This document shows positions 13,001 to 22,389 of a DNA stretch of 64,000 nt, one piece after another. The DNA lies in the NCBI GenBank assembly GCA_030562195.1, contig CM060200.1, positions 4,464,001-4,528,000 on the forward strand. Reading direction: 5' to 3'. The stretch comes from Nipponacmea schrenckii. Lineage: Eukaryota > Mollusca > Gastropoda > Lottiidae. Both the position numbers and the translations under genes were made by a program. Positions within the stretch are counted from its first letter, which is position 1. Each line of letters begins with the position of its first letter. Below the pieces are notes generated by a model. That model was not told where the DNA came from, searched no databases, and saw only the letters and a list, made by a program, of their open reading frames with translations.

Positions 13001-16000
13001 ATGTCTGCTATTCTTTGTCTTAACTATATCTGACGCAAGGACAATTTTATACGATACTTTAAAAAGTAATAAATATCAGTTAACAAACTACTTGAACATA
13101 TTCTCGGAACATGCTTAATTAATTATTTAAAGATCGGTCGAATTTGTAGTGCATTTTAAGTGGTGATTTGAATATTACAGTGCTGTGTTCCACGAAAACA
13201 CCATTACCCACATGTTTTTAACTTTCTTAAAAAAGATGAAGATCAAAGTTTAGTATACTTCATAGAATGAATATTATTTTTTATCCTTTTGTAGGTTGTT
13301 CAAATTATACTTATGGTAAAAATGATTGTAATGGTAGATGTTCGTGTTTGAATTCCACAGAAGTTTGCCATTCAATTTTAGGAACTTGTAAATCAGGATG
13401 TCGTACAGGTCTTACTGGTTCTGGATGCGATCAAGGTACAGAGCTATTTGTCCACTAAACCAAGTAAAAACTCGGGATTACATTTGTGATTGGCATCTTG
13501 CAGCATCGCAGAGAATCTGATGAATTATTCGATTAGAAATATCATACTGGCGACGAAAACAAAATCAACTTATCTATTGCTCAAGTTCTACTTGATCGTA
13601 GTCGTTAGTGTACATGTGTTTGGTTGATTTTTATAGAAGTATTCACCCGTAGGTCATGAAAACAAAGGCTGCACACCTAGAGCATTCTATTTCCATGTTG
13701 AGGACATGTTGAGGGATACTGCGTCCTAACATGAACATAATTTTAGTTCTCAAGAATGGTCAATGTGAGTATATATATTCATCAGTGAATCTACCTGGTG
13801 TCAGAAAGTAACAAAATCCCTTAAAATCTGGAAAACTAAAAATAACTAAGTCATTTTTTGAAAAACGCTTAATCAATTTTTTAAGCGTTTTTCAGTTATC
13901 AAATGCATCTTTATGGATAACTACTTTGTTTTTTGTATATTTTTTTGTCATTTATGGCAGCAGGTATATTTACTAATGAATATAGCTTATTGACCAAGTT
14001 TAAAATTTTCAAAATTCCAAGACCTATAGCCAGTTTTAACCTTTGCAGTCTGTATAATGTCGTATGGAAGTAACTGTGTCCATAGCTGTGGTAATTGTTA
14101 TGATGGTGAACCTTGTGATAGAATTTCTGGTGTTTGTCCAGCGGGGTGTGAACCTGGTTATACCGGAAGTAAATGCACAGAAGGTAAGGCCATTGATAAC
14201 AGATGTCATTATTATTACAGATACGGTTTTAAACAGAACTATTAGAGTGGTCGTCTGATACTACGCAGTGGATTATTATATATCGGTAATGCAATCTAAA
14301 GCAAAGATTATTTACCCATTGGTTATACGCATTTACAATACTGTAAACAAATTAGACCGAATTCCAGTGATATGGCAGTACTTGTATATATTTTCTTTTT
14401 TGTCATTTTTCTTTATTTGACGACCAGTTTGTTTGCGGGGCTACTATGGAATAAGCTGTAGATTTCCTTGTGGTCATTGTAAAAATGGTGCTGTCTGTGA
14501 TCATGTGACTGGTTATTGTTTGGATGGTTGTGAATCTGGGTGGTTTGGAAGAAAATGTTTAAAAGGTAACTAAATCATAATTTAATATGAAGTCTTGGAA
14601 AACAAATCTAATGGTGGTGGGGATTGTATGGACATTGCTAAGAATGTTACCTGCCCTGGCAAGCTATCTTTTTAACTAGATAGGTAAGCCTATTAAAAAC
14701 TCACCTGAAGTGACAAATTTGGGATCATTCACCTGTAGCCGAAATCATTGAATTTGATAGATTGTTGGTATTGTACGGAAGGTTTCCTCACTTCAGATTG
14801 GAAATCTATGATGTCAGTATCAATCGCAAAATTGTTTTCTATTCTACCAGATGGTCGCTTTTTTGCATCATTAACGCGTAGTCGACTAGTAGATTTGCTA
14901 ATTTTTTAGAATGCAAACGAGGGAGTTATGGAGAAGACTGTAAATTTACCTGTTTAAATTGTATATCGTCCTTATGTAATAAAGTAACTGGTCTATGCAC
15001 TATCGGTTGTATTCCTGGTTGGGAAGGAGTATTTTGTAATCAAGGTAAGATTACACATATGGCCCACCCATATATGGCCGACCCATTCGTTTTTTTTTAC
15101 AACGTGCAGCTTGAAGACATAAGTATATAAATATTAATTCTTTTCTGTTGTAATCTATACTAGTATTCTTTTAAATGACGCGATTTAAATTTTCATTTCG
15201 AAATGAATTATGTGAAAATCTTCCTGTATATTAGAAAAGTGCACATTTGTTATGGAAATATATTCTTATATTTGACGCGAGGCTCACTTCGTTTACATTT
15301 TCAAAGAAATCTCGTTTCTTAACCGTTTGATGTATCTGTCACTATTCCATGTTTTTTATTAGGTTGTTTAAGTGGAACGTATGGAAAAGGTTGCCGGGAA
15401 ACTTGTGGCAATTGTCGAGCATTGCCTTGTAGAAAAGATACCGGAAGTTGTAATAAATTTGGTTGTCAATCTGGTTTTTATGGTGATACATGCAAACATG
15501 GTAGGTTTAATATAAACAGCGTAGGAGTATGTGTAAATGAAATGAACGGAGTTTTACTACTTTGGCCGGCGAATCATTAGCGTCTCGTGTGTCCGCTGCA
15601 TCAGAATTTTCATAGACAAATTTCATGTAAGGAAATTGGTCCATGTCTAAAATTTAGACCAACTGGATGCTCAATTATTTCCGACAACTCCTGTCGATTA
15701 CTAGTATTGGTTTCAATCAATTATTTGTAGAAAATAGAGCAACTGATATTCACTGTGATATTTTAGTCCAGAATTCACACAAGTGAGCTCCAATAATTTT
15801 TTTTTTAGAATGTCCTGCTGGAAAATATGGAGCCAATTGTAAATTTACTTGTGGCATGTGTGGCAATGGTGCTAGTTGTGATCCAAGAAATGGCAGTTGT
15901 CCATATAAATGTGATGTTGGTTGGATTGGAGATAAATGCCAATTGGGTAAGACCTTAGATCTGTTATACGCAGTGGCGACACCACAATAATTGTAAGCTA

Positions 16001-16731
16001 CTCATTTACTCCATATATGCATTACTAGAAAACCCGGTGGAAAATATTCTAAAATGTTTGAAAAAAAAACGTCTCAAAATTGTATGGCTGTATCAACTTG
16101 ATATTTTAGATTGTCCAGGGGGGATGTTTGGAGAAGTCTGTAACCATACTTGTGGTGTCTGTAAAGGTAGAGAACCATGCGATCCCGTGACTGGTCGTTG
16201 TAAAAATGGCTGTGCCGAAGGATTCCATGGGGATTTGTGCGCTGAGAGTAAGTATATGGTGTTCAAAATTTATTGTAACCAAGTTGATAATTTAGGAGCA
16301 GCTACCAAATTAGAAAAAAAATGTAATTCTTTAATGCTGATATCAGCGATTATAGAGTCGAATAGAACGTGTGCCTAGCATAATTCTGTCTTTGGATGGG
16401 TATTCTGGTTTTTAGCTGCAAAATTCAATCGCAGAGGAACAGAGAAAGTTTGCATACTGTAGTAGGTTCTATTTCAGATTCTGTCCTCGAAATTGTCAAT
16501 AGTATTTTTATGATTATACTCATTGTCTCCATTATAGCTGGTGGTCACACCGGAGATGTATCCAATGCTGTTGTATCAACATTTGTATCAGCTGCAGGAG
16601 CTATAGTGTTTCTATTTTTAACTTTACTTTGTGCCTGTATCGTCATTAAATGGCGCCAAGAAAAGAATTTAGAAGACTATGATCATAGAGTGAAAAGAAA
16701 ACTTTTAACTGCAGCAAACGGTCATGTGTAG
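6941..16731 (+). CDS. EGF/FTP-lectin single-pass receptor, 12 exons (574 aa)
   Basis: Spliced gene: join 6941–7004, 10271–10405, 12237–12407, 12733–12930, 13295–13435, 14049–14183, 14428–14565, 14910–15044, 15363–15500, 15809–15946, 16110–16247, 16538–16731. Every border is GT–AG, every intron is phase 1, and the 1725-nt join stays open to TAG. Layout by residue: signal peptide 1–21; EGF-like module 22–66; fucolectin/F5-8C-like (FTP) domain 67–189; seven EGF-like modules 190–510; transmembrane helix about 522–547; cytoplasmic tail 548–574. Each EGF-like module has eight cysteines, as in MEGF/SREC-type repeats. Invertebrate surface receptors with FTP and EGF repeats are known, some ending in a tyrosine phosphatase domain; this one has no enzyme domain. 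A role in cell-surface glycan binding, adhesion or scavenging is inference. No exact orthologue is recognised. Further exons inside the 3.3-kb intron 1 cannot be excluded. Confidence 0.85.
9170..9565. repeat. Degenerate ~40-bp tandem repeat in gene 1 intron 1
   Basis: AATAATTTGTTAGTATAG-like cores recur at roughly 9238, 9314, 9342, 9385, 9424, 9464, 9502 and 9543. Spacing varies and copies are quite divergent. Confidence 0.6.
9998..10056 (-). mobile_element. SINE 3'-tail copy (minus orientation)
   Basis: Shares CGTCCTACTCTTCTGCACCT with the SINE at 39313–39630, with the same (T)GAAATGAATGGA border. The body further right is not clearly the same, so this may be a truncated copy or a related family with a shared tail. 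Confidence 0.55.
10271..10405 (+). CDS. Gene 1 exon 2: EGF-like module 1
   Basis: Acceptor TTTTGTAG, donor GTGAGT at 10406; phase 1 in and out. It codes a complete eight-cysteine EGF-like module (starts DCPGSRFGSEC, ends GWSGTACQR). It lies before the lectin domain and is separated from the other seven modules. Confidence 0.85.
10552..10833. mobile_element. MITE with 41-bp inverted repeats in gene 1 intron 2
   Basis: Terminal arms 10554–10594 and 10791–10831 are inverted copies with 38 of 41 positions matching (AGTGTACACACTACAA … GCAACAT). TA dinucleotides flank both ends (10552–10553, 10832–10833), as expected for Tc1/mariner-type target sites. The 278-bp interior is rich in CAACA/TTCCAAC motifs and codes nothing convincing. 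Confidence 0.85.
12237..12407 (+). CDS. Gene 1 exon 3: FTP/F5-8C-like domain, N-terminal half
   Basis: Acceptor TTCTTTCAG, donor GTACAG at 12408. It codes 56 residues starting QNVAYLAPVE and containing TTCVSS and GWLKIDLGS. The order 'NVA…C…W-x-K-I-D-L-G' is that of fucolectin/tachylectin-4/pentraxin-1 (FTP) and related F5/8C galactose-binding folds. Confidence 0.8.
12733..12930 (+). CDS. Gene 1 exon 4: FTP/F5-8C-like domain, C-terminal half
   Basis: Acceptor GTATTTCAG, donor GTGAGT at 12931. It completes the lectin fold: INWRVHV, FWGFPC, a cysteine pair, then GRYVSIFS and a closing VNVCDFQIYS strand. 'GRYV…L.VCEFQVY' is the usual ending of FTP domains. The domain is cut by one phase-1 intron. 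Confidence 0.8.
13295..13435 (+). CDS. Gene 1 exon 5: EGF-like module 2
   Basis: Acceptor CTTTTGTAG, donor GTACAG at 13436. Eight cysteines, beginning SCSNYTYGKNDC and ending GLTGSGCDQ. It has two extra codons compared with the 45-residue modules. Confidence 0.8.
13755..14035. mobile_element. Two-hairpin dispersed repeat, copy 1 (gene 1 intron 5)
   Basis: Homologous to 21358–21645. It contains the stem GAAAAACGCTTAA (13860–13872) and its inverse (13881–13893), and shared text such as AGGTATATTTACT. The second hairpin is eroded in this copy. Confidence 0.8.
14049..14183 (+). CDS. Gene 1 exon 6: EGF-like module 3
   Basis: Acceptor ACCTTTGCAG, donor GTAAGG at 14184. Eight-cysteine module (SYGSNCVHSCGNCYDG … GYTGSKC). 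It follows directly after an intron that carries a two-hairpin dispersed repeat. Confidence 0.85.
14428..14565 (+). CDS. Gene 1 exon 7: EGF-like module 4
   Basis: Acceptor CGACCAG, donor GTAACT at 14566. Eight-cysteine module (GYYGISCRFPCGHCKNG … GWFGRKC). Phase 1 at both ends. Confidence 0.8.
14910..15044 (+). CDS. Gene 1 exon 8: EGF-like module 5
   Basis: Acceptor ATTTTTTAG, donor GTAAGA at 15045. Eight-cysteine module (SYGEDCKFTC … GWEGVFC). The Cys-Gly-x-Cys seen in other modules is here Cys-Leu-Asn-Cys. Confidence 0.85.
15363..15500 (+). CDS. Gene 1 exon 9: EGF-like module 6
   Basis: Acceptor TTTTATTAG, donor GTAGGT at 15501. Eight-cysteine module (GTYGKGCRETCGNC … GFYGDTC). Confidence 0.85.
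15535..15600 (-). mobile_element. SINE 3'-tail-like fragment in gene 1 intron 9
   Basis: AAATGAAATGAACGGAGTTT resembles the tail seen at 9998 and 39313. The following sequence (GCCGGCGAATCATTAGCGTC) is different and GC-richer. Confidence 0.4.
15809..15946 (+). CDS. Gene 1 exon 10: EGF-like module 7
   Basis: Acceptor with a long T tract ending TTTAG, donor GTAAGA at 15947. Eight-cysteine module (KYGANCKFTCGMCGNG … GWIGDKC). Confidence 0.85.
16110..16247 (+). CDS. Gene 1 exon 11: EGF-like module 8
   Basis: Acceptor GATATTTTAG, donor GTAAGT at 16248. Eight-cysteine module (MFGEVCNHTCGVCKG … GFHGDLC). It is the last extracellular module before the membrane. Confidence 0.85.
16538..16731 (+). 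CDS. Gene 1 exon 12: transmembrane helix, tail and stop
   Basis: Acceptor CCATTATAG in phase 1. After a short GGHTGDVSNA juxtamembrane piece comes a hydrophobic helix of about 26 residues (VVSTFVSAAG … CACIVI), then the stop-transfer KWRQEK and a basic tail ending AANGHV with TAG at 16729–16731. No kinase, phosphatase or ITAM-like sequence is seen. The frame upstream of the acceptor is closed by stops, which supports this start. Confidence 0.85.
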
Positions 16732-18020
16732 GGGCGGCTAAAATGGAACGTGCTACACTATTTATGATTTTGACAGCCGTGAACGTTAAGGTTTTTCACA
16801 TTTGGTGATCGAGTGTCACCAGTAGAGGCAATAGAATCAATTACGGAACTTACAACAAAAACATATCAAGGGAAGTAACAACGTACACCTTAAGAGGTCA
16901 GTTTACCAGTTTGGAATGTGAACAGTTACTGATGATCTTTCTAGAAATAAATTTTTGATTTGATAAAGGAGTCATGTAGGCTACTTCGATAGTATGAATA
17001 CTGTAGAACATCATAATCGTTATCATTTCTGTTGACTGCTACACGTGAAAGTTAAAAAGACGCTGTGATACGTTCCGATTGTGAGCAAAACGTTATATAT
17101 GGCAATTGTTTGGAAAAGCAGATTTCCCAATGCCTAATTTTGAAACGAAAACCTAATCTTTGGATGTGTCATTTTATGCTTTTTATATGCTTTTTTAAAT
17201 TGCGCCAAGTAATAGCACTAAGTAAATCCTATTATATACATGACTAATATTTAGTGTGGTATTACGTGAGGGGAAATTTCTTGCGAAAATGTTTGTTAAC
17301 ATTTATAATGATATTGTCGATTTACAATACAAAATATATGTCGTCACCTTCTGAAAAAAGGACACGAACAAATTATGAACTGTCAATTCAATGTTGGATA
17401 TTTTTTTATGGTTTTCTTTCTCTATCAAACGAACTGCTGTTCTGCCCCTCGAATCAAGGAAGGTGGTTACGTGTTGGTCTTTATTTTTCCAAAACATTCC
17501 AAACCCTGTAAAAATTACGTAAAGACGTATAAGACAATGTAAATACCAATTTAATATTAAAAAGGGTTGAATAAAGGTCATTTTATTCGATAAAATATCA
17601 ATAATATTGTATTGATGACGTATTATTGATTATTTCGGGTGACAGAAAGGAAATTTATTATTTTCCTATATTTAATGATTTATTGATTAAGGATGGGAAC
17701 CCATATGAATTATATCTCCCGGGCAGATTGATTGTATTGCATTTAGTTTAGTGTTTCATAGAATACATGAAAACATAAGCCTAGATAACGTGAAGGGATT
17801 CTAATTTTTCAAAAAGAAGAAAAAAAGAAAGACATTTATATATATATAAATATTAAGATTTATTGAATAGAATAATTCATTATTTACTTATTTAGTAGGT
17901 AGAAGTAGGGCCTATGGTTTTATTTGTACAAAAGAAAGGATTTCGACTTAATTTAAACCATTCTAAGAACTCAGATAGTCATAACAGGGTATAAAATATT
18001 TATTAATTTCCGTATGTTTT
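16732..18020. other. 3' UTR/intergenic of gene 1
   Basis: No further coding sequence is seen. It contains AATAAA sites and a TATATA run near 17840. Confidence 0.5.
16946..17575 (+). promoter_or_regulatory. Candidate polyadenylation signals of gene 1
   Basis: AATAAA occurs at 16946–16951 and again at 17570–17575, downstream of the gene 1 stop. Either could end the 3' UTR. In such AT-rich DNA the hexamer is frequent by chance. Confidence 0.3.
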
Positions 18021-18303
18021 TAAATATTTAACATAGGAAGGAAAGCGGCGACTCTAAACCTCTGTATAGAGTGGTTCTGTGGCTGGGTGAGAGCTTAAGA
18101 AGCCTCTCGCTGGGATCCCACCGGATACTCAGAAGGATTAGATAGGACGTTAAACTATAGGAGTTAATATCCCTCTAAGCAGAGAAAAGACTGATGAAGG
18201 GTCCCCCTGACCCGAAATGTTTGAACAATTAAAAGTTTTCACTTTTACACAGAAATCTTTTCTCTGGTTAGAGGGATATTAACTCCTATAAATATTTAAC
18301 ATA
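18021..18303 (+). mobile_element. Foldback retroposon with 15-bp target duplication and hammerhead-like core
   Basis: A 253-bp insert is flanked by identical TAAATATTTAACATA at 18021–18035 and 18289–18303. The first part (TGGCTGGGTGAG … GGGATCCCACC) is faintly tRNA-like. The second part is a 35-bp inverted repeat (18156–18190 with 18256–18290, one mismatch) closing a loop that starts CTGATGA, then GGGTC–CCCCT–GACCC, then GAAA. That order is the hammerhead ribozyme core found in Penelope-like elements. Confidence 0.8.
18191..18217 (+). ncRNA. Hammerhead-like core motif
   Basis: CTGATGA (18191–18197), one A, a five-pair stem GGGTC/GACCC with loop CCCCT, then GAAA (18214–18217). Stem I would be the long flanking inverted repeat. 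When that stem pairs fully, no UH cleavage dinucleotide falls in the standard place, so activity is doubtful. Confidence 0.4.
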
Positions 18304-19312
18304 TAATATAGAAGTATTAAAATAAAACCTGAAACATGGAGCAATTTTCATATTCCTCAACAATTGTTGTATTGAGCACTTTTAACAGTGAAAATATTTT
18401 GTTAATGTAATTGGTAATATCGATCTCAACTCTATCATAAATTTTATTTTTTCAAACGAAAAACGGCCTTCCATAATCATAACAATCCATGTTGCTCTAC
18501 AACTCAACAATCAACATACTTGTACTTGTATTCATCTGACCATTTTGCTTCAAAGTTATAGTCAGATGTCTAAGTCTTTCTCCAATTTTCTGAACAAATA
18601 AAGTGAATTATGTGAAAGAATTGGTTGAATTTATTTTCTACTCTAACCATCGCCTCTCAACCTTTCTATTTTCTCACTAATTCCATCTTAATGCCAAGTT
18701 AATAGAGATTTTAATATGCCTGTAGAAAGCTAGAGGATTACTCTTGAATAAAGCTTGTCGTCTCTACTCTGATTCAATTTTTACTCTCTAACCTATGTCA
18801 ACCTCTATTTTTAATTATTGAGGTAGGGTGGAATGATGGTACAAAGGTACTGACTCATTCTATTCTGGTAGTCTTCTCAAAAAGAAAAAAACAAAATTTC
18901 CGAAGTGATCTAAAAAGAAGATATATATTATATGTGTGTGTGTATGTCAGAAAGATGGGGAAAACGAGAGACAAACAATTAAACTGACAAGGATAACAAC
19001 CTCTGCTGGTGTGGGTACCAGGTGGTTCTTAGTCAAACTGTCATTGAGGGAGTATCCCTGTTCTCAAAAACAGTCGGATCGGAATACGATATTCAAGGTC
19101 ATTTAACTCATTCATTTCATTTGACAAGCAAACTAAAAACCAAGGGGACTAAATGCTTAATAAACGTTTATTTTATATTATGTACTCAAATTATATTCGT
19201 GTACATATTGTATAGGTCCCTCCATACACGAAGCTTCCCAAGTATTATACCTCTCGGGAGTATATTTCATATCGTAATTTAATATCAAAATAGCAAATGA
19301 AATTGCAGAGTT

Positions 19313-20906
19313 TCAGTTGACATGACACAACTTGCATCCTACAAACATCTCAGTTGACATGACACAACTTGCATCTTACAAACATCTTAGTTGACATTAC
19401 AGACCCTGCATCCTACAAACATCTTAGTTGACATTACAGACCCTGCATCCAATAAACATCTTAGTTGACATTACAGACCTTGCATCCTATAAACATCTTA
19501 GTTGACATTACAGACCCTGCATCCTATAAACATCTTAGTTGACATTACAGACCTTGCATCCTATAAACATCTTTGCTGACATGACAGACCTTGCATCCTA
19601 TAAACAACTTAGTTGTCATGACAGGCCTTGCATCCTACAAACATCTTAGTTGACATTACAGACCTTGCATTCTATAAACATCTTAGTTGACATTACAGAC
19701 CTTGCATCCTATAAACATCTTAGTTGACATTACAGGCCTTGCATCCTACAAACATCTTAGTTGTCATTACAGGCCGTGCATTCTACAAACATCTTAGTTG
19801 ACATGACAGACCTTGCATCCTATAAACATCTTTGTTGACATGACAGACCTTGCATCCTATAAACATCTTAGTTGACATGACAGACCTTGCATCCTATAAA
19901 CATCTTAGTTGACATTACAGACCTTGCATCCTATAAACAACTTAGTTGACATAACATACCTTGCATCCTATAAACAACTTAGTTGTCATTACAGGCCGTG
20001 CATTCTATAAACATCTTAGTTGACATTACAGGCCTTGCATCCTATAAACAACTTAGTTGACATAACAGACCTTGCATCCTATAAACAACTTAGTTGTCAT
20101 TACAGACCTTGCATCCTAAAACATCTTAGTTGTCATTACAACCTTGCATCCTATAAACATCTTTGTGACATGACAGACCTTGCATCCTACAAACATCTTA
20201 GTTGACATTACAGACCCTGCATCCTATAAACATCTTAGTTGACATTACAGACCTTGCATCCTATAAACATCTTAGTTGACATTACAGACCTTGCATCCTA
20301 TAAACATCTTAGATGTCATTACAGACCTTGCATCCTATAAACAACTTAGTTGACATAACAGACCTTGCATCCTATAAAAAATCTTAGTTGTCATGACAGA
20401 CCTTGCATCCTATAAACATCTTAGTTGACATTACAGCCCCTTGCATCCTATAAAAAATCTTAGTTGTCATTACAGCCCCTTGCATCCTATAAAAAATCTT
20501 AGTTGACATTACAGACCTTGCATCCTATAAACATCTTAGTTGACATTACAGACCTTGCATCCTATAAACATCTTAGTTGACATTACAGACCTTGCATCCT
20601 ATAAACATCTTTGTTGACATTACAGACCTTGCATCCTATAAACATCTTAGTTGACATTACAGACCCTGCATTCTATAAGCATCTTAGTTGACATTACAGA
20701 CCCTGCATTCTATAAACATCTTAGTTGACATTACAGACCCTGCATCCTATAAACATCTTAAGTTTGACATTACAGACCTTGCATCCTATAAACATCTTAG
20801 TTGACATTACATCCCCTTTCATCCTATAAACATCTTAGTTGACATTACAGACCTTGCATCCTATAAACATCTTAGTTGACATTACAGACCTTGCATCCTA
20901 TAAACC
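19313..20906. repeat. 37-bp minisatellite, about 43 copies
   Basis: The unit reads AGTTGACATTACAGACCTTG then CATCCTATAAACATCTT, repeating every 37 bp (for example 20538 and 20575). Copies differ by single bases and a few 1–2-bp indels. Since 37 is not a multiple of three, short ORFs inside it are artefacts. Confidence 0.95.
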
Positions 20907-21357
20907 TTTAATCCAGAGGTTACAAACATGCAACATCAAAGAGCTTTGAGCTGTAGCAACTTCCTTTAGAGGCGTTTCATCTTTAATTATCAAATTTATA
21001 CTGTTATGTGATCTCTATGGAATATCATAGTCATCGCATCACAAGTTATAAGCGGTTAAGATAATGAAAAGCATCAAAATGTTATAAAGGTATCATCCTA
21101 AAATAGCTCTTTGCTATTAACAACAAATTGATGTCATTGAGTTAGTAAAGACGTTGTAGACAAAATCATCTTTGATCATCGTATAGAGAATTAACGAACT
21201 AATGCACAAATTATTTCCATAGTTCAAAGTACGGTATCATAATGGCAAGGAGAGCAATTAAAGAGATTATACCATACGCTTTCGAGAATGCAATGAAAAT
21301 TAAGACGTGTCAAGAACAATAATAGGTCTAAGCATGAACAAAAAAATTTTTTCTCAA

Positions 21358-21645
21358 GAAATTCAATATGAGTGTATATTCTTCAGGGAACTTACCTGCT
21401 GCTATACAGAATCTCTTAAAATCTTGAAAACTTACAAAACTTAGTCATTTTTGAAAAACGCTTAATCAATTTATTAAGCGTTTTTCAATACTCAAATGCA
21501 TCCTTATGGTTAATTACTTAGTTTTTTGGATATTTATTTATCTTTTTTATGTTATTTATGGTAGTAGGTATATTTACTGATGAATAGAGCTCTTGTTGAC
21601 AAAATTTAAAATTTTCAAATTTTGTCAACAAGACCTATTATCCCT
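21358..21645. mobile_element. Two-hairpin dispersed repeat, copy 2
   Basis: Same family as 13755–14035. It has a perfect 14-bp stem GAAAAACGCTTAAT (21453–21466 with 21473–21486) and a perfect 16-bp stem CTTGTTGACAAAATTT (21592–21607 with 21617–21632). No coding capacity. The family name is not known to me. Confidence 0.8.
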
Positions 21646-22389
21646 TTAAAACGAAAGATTATAATTATCACATTATGTTTCAAGCAATTAATAAAATTCA
21701 GCATTTATTGAGTTGCAAAATAAACAGAGTTTTCTACTAAAGAACCACCGAAACTCAATCTTTTCACTTTATGGCACACTGTATTGACATTATGCAAGTC
21801 CCAAATTAACCCTGAAAGTGGCGTTCCATGGTCTCATCACGTACTTTGTAATATAATGCGACTGATTCATTGTTGAACTACATTCTGTGGATCTAGTACA
21901 TGTATTTTAAATTTGTCTTAGAAATGAAGAGACTATTTTGAAACAATAAAAACTAGAACTGTGAACAGCTCCGAGCGTGGCAACTATGCGTTATCCCATG
22001 GATTTCGAACATTTTGAAACTTCTAACCTGCTAGCTTTCAATTCCGGTACTTTTCAGCCTACAATTGTAAGCGTAAACTTTCCGCTATATAGGCAATTTT
22101 TTCTACTATAAGTTTCTACTATCAGTTCCTTATTAGATTTTTGTACATGTCTAAGATTTCGGTAGGATATTTACATAAATTCCAAACCAAAATTTAAGTA
22201 GGTAGTAAGATGACAATTTGTCATGAAATTTAAACTCTCTATATTCAAATTTAAACATTATTTTGTAACTTTGGTTGTAATTAACATAGAGAGAAAATTC
22301 AAGCTATGTGATAATTTGCTAATTCACAGCTTTATAAAGAGATATTTTTTGAATTTGTATGCAAAAATTTTACAAAAAAAATAAATAAA

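Noticed and set aside
18150..18295. A functional hammerhead ribozyme
   Set aside because: The core is present, but with the long stem fully paired the required UH cleavage site is not in place and stem III is weak. Kept only as hammerhead-like.
20020..20205. ORF with repeated ASYKHLS text
   Set aside because: Artefact of the 37-bp array.
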